Assembly (NCBI GenBank): GCA_022769125.1
Contig: JALEKN010000029.1
Location: 1 to 64,000 of the forward strand
DNA: 64,000 nt
Direction: 5' to 3'
Source of the DNA: Agathobacter sp.
GTDB lineage: Bacteria; Bacillota; Clostridia; Lachnospirales; Lachnospiraceae
Below are positions 8,642 to 17,751 of the stretch, in pieces. A program made the translations under genes and the position numbers. The notes beneath the pieces were generated by a model. The model had not been told where the DNA came from. It searched no databases and saw nothing but the letters and a program-made list of their open reading frames with translations. Each line of letters starts with the position of its first letter. The first letter of the stretch is position 1.

Positions 8642-9346
8642 ATGGTAGCAAAGCAAAAAATACTTATCGTAGACGATGACAATAACATCGCTGAGCTGAT
8701 CTCTCTTTACCTGACCAAAGAATGTTACGATACCCGGATTGTAAACGATGGCGAGGAGGCTCTGATCGCATTCGAGCAGTACAACCCCAATCTCATTCTC
8801 CTGGATCTGATGCTCCCGGGAATCGACGGCTATCAGGTCTGCCGTGAAGTACGGGCAAAAGCAAATGTGCCAATCATCATGCTGTCCGCAAAAGGTGAGA
8901 TATTTGACAAAGTACTTGGACTTGAGCTCGGTGCCGATGACTACATTCTCAAGCCGTTTGACTCCAAGGAACTTGTTGCACGCGTGAAGGCGGTACTTCG
9001 CCGTTACCAGCCGATTGCAAAAACCGAGCCTGCCGTTGTGGAGATCAAATGTGTAGAATATCCGGGACTTACGGTCAACCTCTCCAACTACTCTGTCATC
9101 TATCAGGGGCATCCTGTGGATATGCCCCCAAAGGAACTAGAACTTTTATATTTTCTGGCATCCTCGCCTAATCAGGTATTCACGCGCGAGCAGCTTCTGG
9201 ATAACATCTGGGGATATGAATACATTGGAGACACAAGAACCGTTGATGTCCATGTGAAACGGCTCCGTGAAAAGATCAGAGGAACAGATTCATGGCAGCT
9301 TTCAACCGTGTGGGGCATCGGTTACAAATTTGAGGTGAAGGAATAG
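8642..9346 (+). CDS. OmpR/PhoB-family response regulator
   Basis: 234 residues. The receiver domain (1-120) has the acidic pocket VDDDNN, the phospho-acceptor Asp55 in LILLDLMLPG, Ser82 and Lys104 (ILKPFD). The C-terminal winged-helix DNA-binding domain (about 130-232) ends with TVDVHVKRLREKIR and TVWGIGYKFEV. AGGAGG precedes the ATG. The histidine kinase starts 3 bp after the stop, so the two form a cognate pair. The signal is unknown; placement after mutS2 gives no clear hint. Confidence 0.93.
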   Translation: MVAKQKILIVDDDNNIAELISLYLTKECYDTRIVNDGEEALIAFEQYNPNLILLDLMLPGIDGYQVCREVRAKANVPIIMLSAKGEIFDKVLGLELGADDYILKPFDSKELVARVKAVLRRYQPIAKTEPAVVEIKCVEYPGLTVNLSNYSVIYQGHPVDMPPKELELLYFLASSPNQVFTREQLLDNIWGYEYIGDTRTVDVHVKRLREKIRGTDSWQLSTVWGIGYKFEVKE

Positions 9347-9349
9347 CAC

Positions 9350-10798
9350 ATGAAACGAAGGCTTTACCTTAAGTTGCTTCTCAGTTACATTCTGTTCTTT
9401 ATCCTGGCTCTATTGATTGTCAATACGTTTACCCACAAACAGACCGTCAACTATCTGGAAAAGACAGAGGCAGCACGGCTCTACCGTGAAGCGAACTTGA
9501 TATCTGTCAACTATGCCACCAATTATTACCGCAATGCAAACTCACTAGGGAGCATACAGACAGAGCTGGAAACACTTTCCTCGTATCTGTCCTCAGATAT
9601 CTGGATGGTAAGTTCCGGCGGCATCCTGCTTCTCGACTCCTCCGATTCCACGGTTGCCAAAAATGTTGCCAGTGCTGATCTAACACTTCCGCTGCAATTC
9701 ATTGAAGGCTTCGATATCGGTGATTTTGGAAACAAATATTACAAAACCGGCACATTCTATGACAGCTACACGGAGGATGTCCTGACCGTATTTGCTCCCA
9801 TCACAATCGGCTTCGAGCAGCGGGGATACATCCTGATCCATGAGAAGCTTTCCCAGATAACGGGAACAGCCAACGGTTTCATCAACCTGACATTTTCGAC
9901 TATGGGGCTTGTTTTCCTTTGTTCTTTTGTCATTCTGCTTATTTTTACCTTCGTCATCTACATGCCGATCCGGAAAATCACAGAGACCGCGGATCATTAC
10001 GCCAAGGGAGAGTTTGATGAAGTGATACAGGTTCATTCCAATGATGAGATTGGCCACCTTGCAGACACCCTCAATTTTATGGCAAAGGAACTGGGGGCGC
10101 ATGAGGAAGACCAGCGAAAGTTTGTCTCTAATGTGTCGCATGACTTCCGTTCTCCGCTCACTTCCATAAAGGGATATGTGGAGGCAATGATTGATGGAAC
10201 GATTCCGGTCGAGATGCAGGGCAAATACTTAAATATCATCCTCTCTGAGACAGAACGGCTGAACAAGCTCACCCAAAGCTTATTGGATCTCAATCGTTTC
10301 GGGCAGCATGGCATGATGCTTGATATGGCAGACTTTGACATCAATAACCTGATCCGTTCCACGCTGCTTGCATTTGAGGGGCGGTGCAATGAAAAAGGAA
10401 TCAGTTTTGATCTTGTATTGACCGGTGATGAACTTCTGGTCCGTGCCGATATGAGTAAGATCCAGCAGGTACTTCACAATCTGATTGACAATGCCGTCAA
10501 GTTCTCGCATCACAACTCATCCATCACAATTGAAACTCGTATCAAGAACGAGAAAGTGCTTGTTTCAATCAAGGATTCCGGAATCGGCATCCCTGCGGAT
10601 AGTGTTAAGAAGATATGGGACCGTTTCTACAAAACGGATCTCTCCCGTGGGAAGGATAAAAGGGGAACCGGACTTGGGCTGTCCATCGTGAAAGAGATTA
10701 TGCAGGCACATCAGGAAAACATCAATGTCATAAGCACAGAGGGAGTCGGAACAGAATTCATCTTTACCCTTCCCCGCTCTCCAAAAGATAACAATTAA
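9350..10798 (+). CDS. Membrane sensor histidine kinase
   Basis: 482 residues. Two membrane segments (about 8-27 and 187-206) flank an extracytoplasmic sensing domain of about 150 residues. A HAMP linker (about 205-257) and a HisKA domain with the phospho-acceptor His264 in NVSHDFRSPLTSI follow. The HATPase domain has LHNLIDNAVKFS (N box), IKDSGIGIP (G1) and GTGLGLSIVKEI (G2). It pairs with the response regulator just upstream. The sensing domain resembles those of other Clostridia PhoR/VicK-like kinases, but no ligand can be inferred. Confidence 0.93.
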   Translation: MKRRLYLKLLLSYILFFILALLIVNTFTHKQTVNYLEKTEAARLYREANLISVNYATNYYRNANSLGSIQTELETLSSYLSSDIWMVSSGGILLLDSSDSTVAKNVASADLTLPLQFIEGFDIGDFGNKYYKTGTFYDSYTEDVLTVFAPITIGFEQRGYILIHEKLSQITGTANGFINLTFSTMGLVFLCSFVILLIFTFVIYMPIRKITETADHYAKGEFDEVIQVHSNDEIGHLADTLNFMAKELGAHEEDQRKFVSNVSHDFRSPLTSIKGYVEAMIDGTIPVEMQGKYLNIILSETERLNKLTQSLLDLNRFGQHGMMLDMADFDINNLIRSTLLAFEGRCNEKGISFDLVLTGDELLVRADMSKIQQVLHNLIDNAVKFSHHNSSITIETRIKNEKVLVSIKDSGIGIPADSVKKIWDRFYKTDLSRGKDKRGTGLGLSIVKEIMQAHQENINVISTEGVGTEFIFTLPRSPKDNN

Positions 10799-10852
10799 AA
10801 AAAATCCGCCTGACCGGAGCTTTGCAGAGCTTCCGGCAGGCGGATTTTTTTG
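10797..10852. terminator. Bidirectional rho-independent terminator
   Basis: A-run, AATCCGCCTG ... CAGGCGGATT, T-run: a strong stem with flanking A and T tracts. It serves the two-component operon (plus strand) and the chemoreceptor gene (minus strand), whose stop codons converge here. Confidence 0.9.
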
Positions 10853-10869
10853 TGAGAATATGTTTTGTT

Positions 10870-12567
10870 TTAGAAGCGGAATTTGCCGGTCTGCTCCTTA
10901 AGCATTACGCTAAGGCTTCCTAATGCGGCAGTTTCTTCCTTACACTTATCAATACTTCCGGTAAGTGAGTTCATGGTAGCGCTTGTCTCCTGTGTAGAAG
11001 CGGCATTCTCTTCCGCAATTGCAGACAACTGTTCGATCACACTGCTGACATCAACATTCAGGTTGCTGATTCGACCGGTCTGTTCAAAGATGTCCTTAGA
11101 TGCATTTGATACATCGCTGATCTCATCCTGAAGGCTTGTAAATGATCTCTTTGTCTCATCCAGCTTATTGTGCTGGAGCGTTGACGCATTATTAAGTTCG
11201 CTCATCTTCTGAACGCTGTCTGTAGAGTTTGTCATAAGCTCTACTGCAATTGCATCAATCTCAGATGCTCTCTTGGCAGAATCCTCCGCAAGCTTGCGGA
11301 TTTCTTCCGCAACAACAGCAAATCCTCGTCCGGAATCTCCGGCTCTGGCAGCCTCGATACTTGCATTTAGGGACAACAGGTTGGTCTGGCTTGCGATATC
11401 CTGAATCAGTGCAACCGCTTCCTTGATCTTCTCTGATGAATGATTGGTCATGGTGGTCTGCTCCATGACTGCCTTGATGTTACCGGTCGTCTTGTTATTG
11501 ATCTCGGTCAACTCGGCAAGCATCGTTGCGGACTGAGTTGCAAGCTCATTCATCTTCTTAATGGACTCTTCCAATACGCCAACGGCATTATTGTTTGTCT
11601 CAATAGCTGTACCGATATTCATAACATGCTCGCCCGCAGAAGTTGTCTCCTGCGCCTGTGAAGTACTTCCAAGAGCAATCTCTTCCACGGCTGTATTCAC
11701 ATTTGTGATGCTCTCGATAATTCCACCAAACTCCTTCTCAAATGCCTGGTTGCTGACTGCCAGCTGTTCACCCTGATTCTGGATTGTTGAAATAATAGTA
11801 CTCAGCTGCTTATGTAAATTGTCGATTGCACGGCTGATCAGCCCGATTTCATCCTTACGGAGATTCAGTTTTGCCTGCTTCTCATTCTTTGTAAAATCAA
11901 GTCCCGCTACCTTGTTGACAATCTGGGTAAGCTCTGTAAGCGGTTTGACCATTCTTCCAACGATAATCACACCGATGATGAGCAAGATAATAAATACCGC
12001 AACCGCACTTCCGATTGCACTTATTGCCATCTGATTGACAGGAGCAAACGCATCACTTTCATCCGCTGAGATTACAAGAATAAAGCTGGATGCCGTGTCC
12101 ACATAAAATGCCGCATATTTATTGACGCCCTTAAATTCATATGTAACACACGCCGGTTCATCCTTGATGCCATTCTGCAAGTCCTGCACGATACCGGTGA
12201 CAACCGCATTCTCAACTGGCTTTCCGATCTTGTCCGCTGTCGGATGGTACAGCATGATTCCGTCTGCAGATACCAGATACAGGTAGCTGGTATCCATTCC
12301 ATGGATTTTTACCTCTGCGAACGTATCCTTTAATGCATCAACGCTTGCAAGAAGGTCTGTTCCCTCCAGCTGGATCGTCTTTTCCAGAAGCTGTCCGTAT
12401 GCCTTTGCCTCTGACAGCATATAGTGCTGTGTCACAGAGCTTATGTTTTCCCTTGTCTTGGGAATTGAGAACATAAGACTGCTGCCGGTGATGCAGATCA
12501 TTGCCACCGCCAGAAGTATCAGAATCTTTGTCCTCATAGAATCCTTACGCTTAATTTTATCACTCAT
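10870..12567 (-). CDS. Methyl-accepting chemotaxis protein
   Basis: 565 residues from the ATG at 12567, which has AGGAGGGG in front. Two membrane segments (about 13-33 and 180-203) enclose a periplasmic-type single Cache-like domain ([21 protein letters not shown] is typical). A HAMP domain and a long methyl-accepting coiled coil follow. The signalling hairpin tip reads [20 protein letters not shown] followed by [15 protein letters not shown]. It transmits ligand binding to the CheA/CheW flagellar pathway. A sigma-28-like promoter lies upstream, consistent with flagellar regulation. The ligand is not known. Confidence 0.94.
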   Translation of the reverse strand: MSDKIKRKDSMRTKILILLAVAMICITGSSLMFSIPKTRENISSVTQHYMLSEAKAYGQLLEKTIQLEGTDLLASVDALKDTFAEVKIHGMDTSYLYLVSADGIMLYHPTADKIGKPVENAVVTGIVQDLQNGIKDEPACVTYEFKGVNKYAAFYVDTASSFILVISADESDAFAPVNQMAISAIGSAVAVFIILLIIGVIIVGRMVKPLTELTQIVNKVAGLDFTKNEKQAKLNLRKDEIGLISRAIDNLHKQLSTIISTIQNQGEQLAVSNQAFEKEFGGIIESITNVNTAVEEIALGSTSQAQETTSAGEHVMNIGTAIETNNNAVGVLEESIKKMNELATQSATMLAELTEINNKTTGNIKAVMEQTTMTNHSSEKIKEAVALIQDIASQTNLLSLNASIEAARAGDSGRGFAVVAEEIRKLAEDSAKRASEIDAIAVELMTNSTDSVQKMSELNNASTLQHNKLDETKRSFTSLQDEISDVSNASKDIFEQTGRISNLNVDVSSVIEQLSAIAEENAASTQETSATMNSLTGSIDKCKEETAALGSLSVMLKEQTGKFRF

Positions 12568-12626
12568 GATATCCCCTCCTAAAACTTTTTTATGCGCCAT
12601 AAAATTCGGCTTATATTATAGATATA

Positions 12627-12652
12627 TTATCGGATAATTTCTATCTTTTTTA
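12627..12652 (-). promoter_or_regulatory. Sigma-28 (SigD/FliA)-like promoter of the chemoreceptor gene
   Basis: Minus strand TAAA (12649-12652), 14 bp, TCCGATAA (12627-12634). The flagellar sigma consensus is TAAA-N15-GCCGATAA, so 7 of 8 bases of the -10 element and all of the -35 match, with a spacer one base short. It lies 59 bp upstream of the start codon. Confidence 0.65.
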
Positions 12653-12698
12653 CACCACTTTTTATGTTTTTTTACATTATTTTCTGGCGTTTTTGTAA

Positions 12699-13934
12699 TT
12701 ATTCAGCCTTGTTCCATATGTTTCCATTTGCATCCACTACCGTCTGATTGTACGATCCGTCCAGATATTCCTGTGCACGGGCATTATCATCCTCCGTAAA
12801 ACTTCCTTCCCATAGTGTAAAAACAAATGTATAACCATCCTGTGTGGCTGCCTTAAGGTAGATTTTTATAGAATTTCCTTCAACTGCCGGACTCAAAAAA
12901 TGAATGTCGTGTTCCCCTCCAAGTCCGGAAACGCTGACCTCCTGTAGTGCCACATCCGTCTGCGATGCATCCGGCAGATCCGGCAGATTCTCTTCTTCCT
13001 GCTGCGCAGCTTCTGTTGCAGCTGCTGTCCCGGTGTCATCCGCGGTCTGCTCTTTTGAGTCTGCACCTGCATCATCAGCCTGCGGGTTGATCACCTGGTC
13101 TGCAGTTTGTTCCTCTTCCGCATCTATATTTTCATCCCCGGCATCATTTGGACTGTCTTCTCCCGAAGCGTCAATATCTGCTTCGGTCTGCAGTTGTGTT
13201 TCCGCCTCAGCCTGCACTTTGGCTCCACCGGTCTCGCGGATCAGATCATAATCATATACGTTCTCGCCATTTACTTCCGCCACAAGCGAAAAGCTTGTGA
13301 AATCGAACATATTGTGTCCATCTAGTTCATAGGATACCTGTCCGTCAAACTCCAACGTCCCGTCTTTATAGCTGTCACTTGCATTTGCCAATCCACCGGA
13401 AAGCGTTGTGGCAAGCTGTGTCGGAAAGCCGACATAATTGTGAAGCACCTCTGTGCTCCGCTTTTCCCCGTTTGTAAACAAAACAGTGACATTTCCATCA
13501 TAATTGTTCTTTAGTGAAAGGGTTGCTTCCCCCTTATAGACAAGCCCCTGCAGCTCCAGATTGTAAGCACGTGTGCCAAAATAAATACTGGTCTGGGTGG
13601 CCTCCGTATACTCCTTCGGAAGAATGGTAATATCAACATCATAGGTCTGTTCTTGCAGATTGACAGAAGACACTTGTATTGAATAATCCTCGATCAGGCT
13701 TGATTCCTCCTCTAGGGTTGTCTCAATATTTTCCTCCATGGTGTGCAGATCCGACTGAATCATTGCTGTGGAGTCCTGCAGATAGGACAATTGGGATGCT
13801 ACCTCGTTCAGCTTTGACTGCACCTGTCCGGTTTTTCTTATGGATAAAATAAGAAGAGAGATTGCCGCACCGCACAGTACAAGCAATAGTCCTCTTACAA
13901 TCCTTTTTGCTAGTTCATTCATACGATTCGACAA
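12699..13934 (-). CDS. Membrane-anchored coiled-coil protein of unknown function
   Basis: About 411 residues. A single N-terminal membrane anchor (about 11-29) is followed by a short predicted coiled coil (about 35-80). A beta-rich domain (about 85-230), an acidic Ala/Glu/Asp/Gln-rich linker (about 240-325) and a C-terminal beta-rich domain come next. No known family was recognised. The TTG at 13934 has a close GGAGA, and the ATG at 13922 (MNELAKR) is an alternative start. It lies between aspS and the chemoreceptor on the same strand. The likely location is the outer face of the membrane. Confidence 0.75.
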   Translation of the reverse strand: MSNRMNELAKRIVRGLLLVLCGAAISLLILSIRKTGQVQSKLNEVASQLSYLQDSTAMIQSDLHTMEENIETTLEEESSLIEDYSIQVSSVNLQEQTYDVDITILPKEYTEATQTSIYFGTRAYNLELQGLVYKGEATLSLKNNYDGNVTVLFTNGEKRSTEVLHNYVGFPTQLATTLSGGLANASDSYKDGTLEFDGQVSYELDGHNMFDFTSFSLVAEVNGENVYDYDLIRETGGAKVQAEAETQLQTEADIDASGEDSPNDAGDENIDAEEEQTADQVINPQADDAGADSKEQTADDTGTAAATEAAQQEEENLPDLPDASQTDVALQEVSVSGLGGEHDIHFLSPAVEGNSIKIYLKAATQDGYTFVFTLWEGSFTEDDNARAQEYLDGSYNQTVVDANGNIWNKAE

Positions 13935-13969
13935 TCTCTCCTGAAATTTACAATATCAATCCCTGATAT

Positions 13970-15730
13970 TTATTCCTCCGGCATAACGATCGCAATGTGG
14001 ACATCATCCAGCTGCTTCTTGTCTACGGTCGCCGGTGCTCCCATCATAACGTCCATTGCGTTCTTGTTCATTGGGAACGGAATGATCTCACGGATGCTTT
14101 CCTCTCCGCAGATCAGCATGATCATACGGTCAACTCCCGGAGCGATTCCAGCGTGTGGCGGTGCTCCGTAGCAGAATGCATTGTACATTGCCGGGAACTT
14201 CGCCTTAACATCGTCCTCGCCAAGACCAACCAGCTCAAATGCCTTGATCATAATTTCCGGATCATGGTTACGGACTGCACCGGAAGAAAGCTCTACACCG
14301 TTACATACGAGGTCGTACTGATATGCAAGGATGGAAAGCGGATCCCGATTGCAAAGTGCATCCATGCCGCCCTGTGGCATAGAGAACGGGTTGTGGCAGA
14401 ACTCCAGCTCGCCGGATTCCTCTCCGATCTCATACATTGGGAAATCAACGATCCAGCAGAACTCATAGGTATTCTGCTTCATATGCTTTTCACTTGCTGC
14501 TCCGAGTAACTTACGAAGCACTCCGGCAGTCTTCTGTGCTGCGAGGAGCTTGCCTGCAGTCAGTCCTACAAAATCACCCGGCTTCAATCCCAATGCTTCG
14601 ATGACAGCTTCCTTGCGCTCCTGAAGGAACTTGGAGATTCCTCCGACAAGTTCACCGTTCTCGTCAAGCTTGAACCAATATGCCTTGTTTGCGGTTGCAA
14701 TCTCGACGTCTGCACAGATCTTGTCGATCACCTTTCTGGTTGCGGTAAATCCATCGACAACAACTGCCTTTACGACATTGCCCTCAAATGGGCCGAATCC
14801 ACAATCTGCCATAACATCGGTTGCATCGGTAAGAACAAGGTCAATTCTAAGATCCGGCTTATCGCTTCCGTATTTATCCATCGCCTCAAGATATGGAATG
14901 CGGACGAACGGAGCCTTGGATGCATTGGTGTATACACCATACTTTTCAAATACAGGAGGAAGAACCTCCTCGATAACAGAGAATACATCTTCCTGTGAAG
15001 CAAATGCCATCTCCATATCAAGCTGATAGAACTCTCCCGGTGAGCGGTCTGCTCTTGCATCCTCATCACGGAAGCACGGAGCAATCTGGAAATAACGGTC
15101 AAAACCGGAAGCCATCAGAATCTGCTTAAACTGCTGCGGTGCCTGTGGAAGCGCATAGAACTTGCCCGGATGGTTTCTTGCCGGAACAAGATAATCTCTT
15201 GCCCCCTCCGGTGAGGAACAGGTCAGGATCGGAGTTGTGATCTCCAGGAATCCAAGATCTGTCATCTTGTTTCTAAGTTCTGCAACGATCTTGCTTCTAA
15301 GCACGATCTTGCTCTTTACTGCCGGATTTCTCAGATCCAGGTAACGATATTTCAGACGGGTATTCTCATCTGCGTCCTTGGACTGGTTAATCTCAAACGG
15401 AAGTGCGTTGTAGATGCACTTGCTTAAAATCTCGATGTTCTCCGGTACAACCTCTATCTCTCCGGTCGGAAGATCTGCATTCTTGCTGGAACGCTCTCTT
15501 ACTGTTCCGGTTACGGAGATCGTGCTCTCCTTGTTGATTCCATCAATAATCGCCATCATGTCTTCTGTCTCGATAACGACCTGTGTGGTTCCGTAAAAAT
15601 CTCTTAAGATCAGAAATCCGAGATTCTTACTTACTTTTCGAATATTCTCAAACCATCCGACAAGTGTAACCTGCTTTCCCGCATCGCTAAGGCGAAGCTC
15701 ATTACAGTTGTGTGTTCTCGACTGTGTCAT
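13970..15730 (-). CDS. aspS: Aspartyl-tRNA synthetase
   Basis: 586 residues from the ATG at 15730 (MTQSRTHNC), with GAGGAG upstream. This bacterial-type class II enzyme charges tRNA-Asp. The N-terminal OB-fold anticodon-binding domain includes VTLVGWFENIRK and GFLILRDFYG. The catalytic core has motif 2, YFQIAPCFRDEDARADR, and motif 3, GIAPGVDRMIMLI. A GAD insert domain lies between. The length fits the ~590-residue bacterial enzyme with GAD and C-terminal extension. hisS lies 81 bp upstream on the same strand, the common hisS-aspS pairing. Confidence 0.96.
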   Translation of the reverse strand: MTQSRTHNCNELRLSDAGKQVTLVGWFENIRKVSKNLGFLILRDFYGTTQVVIETEDMMAIIDGINKESTISVTGTVRERSSKNADLPTGEIEVVPENIEILSKCIYNALPFEINQSKDADENTRLKYRYLDLRNPAVKSKIVLRSKIVAELRNKMTDLGFLEITTPILTCSSPEGARDYLVPARNHPGKFYALPQAPQQFKQILMASGFDRYFQIAPCFRDEDARADRSPGEFYQLDMEMAFASQEDVFSVIEEVLPPVFEKYGVYTNASKAPFVRIPYLEAMDKYGSDKPDLRIDLVLTDATDVMADCGFGPFEGNVVKAVVVDGFTATRKVIDKICADVEIATANKAYWFKLDENGELVGGISKFLQERKEAVIEALGLKPGDFVGLTAGKLLAAQKTAGVLRKLLGAASEKHMKQNTYEFCWIVDFPMYEIGEESGELEFCHNPFSMPQGGMDALCNRDPLSILAYQYDLVCNGVELSSGAVRNHDPEIMIKAFELVGLGEDDVKAKFPAMYNAFCYGAPPHAGIAPGVDRMIMLICGEESIREIIPFPMNKNAMDVMMGAPATVDKKQLDDVHIAIVMPEE

Positions 15731-15811
15731 TTTATTTTCTCCTCTTTTATCTTTTCTATTGCAAAAAGTCTGCCGCATATATAAAGGATGTCCCCTTACT
15801 GCATGTCTGAC

Positions 15812-17071
15812 TTAATTGTTGAAAAATTCAACAAACTCCTCATAACCCTGAGCCTGAAGCTGTTCCTTCTGGAACTTCTTGTTCTTGTTCATGCGGACAA
15901 CTAAAACAGTCTGTCCGTTTGCTCTGGCATCTCCTGCCTGCTTCATGACATCCACAAGCTTATCCGCCGGATACTTCTTCTCCACAAGATAAGCAACCTT
16001 CTTCGGTTTCTCCGGGATCTGGAAGCCGCTCTCCATCAAAAGAAGGACGATACGCTCAAATCCGATGGAATATCCGCACGCCGGTACATCATTGCCGGTG
16101 AATTTGCCGACCATCTTGTCATAGCGTCCGCCACCGCCGCAGGCTGCACCAAGCTCCGGCATTGCAATTTCAAAAATTGTTCCGGTATAATAGCTCATTC
16201 CGCGCACAAGCGTCGGATCAAAGACCAATTCAAACTCTGCAGCCTTTGTCGCGTTGACTGCTGCCGCGATCTCCTTTAAGCTATCTGCGACCTCCGCTTC
16301 GAGATAATCTCCAAGCTTCTGTGTCAGGATATCAACACCTTCCGCGACATCCTTCTTCCCTGCTAAAAGGGCAAACAGATCCAGGTATTTCTGGATGGAC
16401 TCCTGCGCAAAGCCGTTGTCTGCAAGCTCCGCTGCAACGCCCTCTGTACCAATCTTGTCCATCTTATCAAGGGTGATGAACACGCTGTCATAATCCGCCT
16501 CATCAAAGCCGCTGTAGGCAGCCATCGCTTTTAAAATGCGGCGCTCGTTGATACGGATCTCAAAATTCTTAAATCCAAGGCGGCCAATCGTTGTTGTCGT
16601 TGCGGTGATCAGTTCGATCTCTGCAAGGTTGCTCGGCTCTCCAAGGATGTCAATATCGCATTGGGTAAACTGACGGTAACGGCCTCTCTGCGGTCTGTCA
16701 GCTCTCCATACATTTCCGATCTGAAGTGCCTTAAACGGGCTTGGCAGATCGTTTGCGTTGTTGGAATAAAAGCGGGTAAGCGGAACGGTAAGGTCATAAC
16801 GCATACCAAAATCAACCACATCCGCCTCTTCTTTTGCCTGTTCTAAATTAAGTTTCTCGCCTCTCTTTAACACCTTAAAGATCAGCTTTTCATTCTCTCC
16901 GCCCTGCTTGTTGGAGAGGTTTGCAATGTTCTCCATGCAAGGTGTCTCGATCGGGGTAAACCCGAAGCTTCTATATGTCTCCTTGATCACACTCGTTACA
17001 TAATCGCGGATTTCCATCTCTGCCGGTAAAATATCCTTCATGCCGTTCACCGGCTTTTTACTTAATGCCAT
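15812..17071 (-). CDS. hisS: Histidyl-tRNA synthetase
   Basis: 419 residues from the ATG at 17071, which has GGAGGAATT directly upstream. Class II synthetase charging tRNA-His. Visible signatures are motif 1 near GMKDILPAEM, motif 2 around IGNVWRADRPQRGRYRQFTQ, the histidine-binding loop LVRGMSYYTGTIFE and motif 3 ACGYSIGFERIVLLL. A C-terminal anticodon-binding domain (about 325-419) follows. No T-box fold is visible in the short leader (17072-17179), so it is probably transcribed with upstream genes or from an unregulated promoter. Confidence 0.96.
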   Translation of the reverse strand: MALSKKPVNGMKDILPAEMEIRDYVTSVIKETYRSFGFTPIETPCMENIANLSNKQGGENEKLIFKVLKRGEKLNLEQAKEEADVVDFGMRYDLTVPLTRFYSNNANDLPSPFKALQIGNVWRADRPQRGRYRQFTQCDIDILGEPSNLAEIELITATTTTIGRLGFKNFEIRINERRILKAMAAYSGFDEADYDSVFITLDKMDKIGTEGVAAELADNGFAQESIQKYLDLFALLAGKKDVAEGVDILTQKLGDYLEAEVADSLKEIAAAVNATKAAEFELVFDPTLVRGMSYYTGTIFEIAMPELGAACGGGGRYDKMVGKFTGNDVPACGYSIGFERIVLLLMESGFQIPEKPKKVAYLVEKKYPADKLVDVMKQAGDARANGQTVLVVRMNKNKKFQKEQLQAQGYEEFVEFFNN

Positions 17072-17179
17072 GGTAATTCCTCCTGTACTCATCCATTGTA
17101 TTTTTCGAGGTTTCAGTTGTCAATCCTAAATATGTTACTGCTCGCATCTGGATCACGTTCTTACGCAGTAATCTGACTA

Positions 17180-17740
17180 TCATTTGCCCGCCATACATGT
17201 CTTGCACTTGCTGTATCCATCCGCAAGCAGTTCATCTAACGTCTTGTCGGTAGTCTTGACATTATCGCTTGAAGTATCCGCATACCGGCAATCAGCCAGA
17301 TGGATTTTCTTCGTGGAAGTATTGATCACATAAGAGTCCGTCATTCCATTGTCTGCTGCCGCATTATCCGCACCAATTACGCCTTCGCTCTCCACAGTCT
17401 GCGCACTTTGTCCGATTCCAAGTGTGTCGGAGATTTTCGTCCAGTTTTTGCTTACGATAAATCCGACTGCGATCAGTACGATCAGGATAGTAAGAATCGT
17501 GGAAAGTGTGTTCTTACTCTTTGATTTCTTACGGCTCGTTTTCTTTTTACCGATACTGTTTAATGATTTGGTATAGGAAATCCCGGTTCCCGGAAGCGAT
17601 GCCCTTACCCGCGCACCGGATCTGGTGTTAAAGGATGCACCTACATGCTTTCCTCCAACCGATACGCCAGCGCTTTTCTTTCCGATATTCAACTTAACTC
17701 CATCTGCAACTTTTACACTTTTACGAAAGTTTAACCCCAT
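17180..17740 (-). CDS. DUF4236 membrane protein with C-terminal Ada-like Cys/His motif
   Basis: 186 residues. The N-terminal ~55 residues match the DUF4236 pattern (GLNFRKSVKVADGVKLNIGK, GVSVGGKHVGASF, LPGTGISY). A lysine-rich stretch and one membrane segment (about 79-97) follow. The C-terminal ~45 residues (YVINTSTKKIHLADCRYA ... CKTC) resemble the small metal-binding motif seen in Ada-type and other envelope proteins, with one His and three Cys. Its biochemical role is unknown. It starts 11 bp after the hemZ stop and probably belongs to that operon. Confidence 0.8.
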   Translation of the reverse strand: MGLNFRKSVKVADGVKLNIGKKSAGVSVGGKHVGASFNTRSGARVRASLPGTGISYTKSLNSIGKKKTSRKKSKSKNTLSTILTILIVLIAVGFIVSKNWTKISDTLGIGQSAQTVESEGVIGADNAAADNGMTDSYVINTSTKKIHLADCRYADTSSDNVKTTDKTLDELLADGYSKCKTCMAGK

Positions 17741-17751
17741 ATCATTCCCCT

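Noticed and set aside
12904-13251. Ser/Ala/Cys-rich plus-strand ORF
   Set aside because: Mirror of the acidic low-complexity linker in the minus-strand coiled-coil protein.
17072-17179. T-box leader before hisS-aspS
   Set aside because: The leader is only about 108 bp and shows neither the conserved T-box sequence nor a specifier stem.
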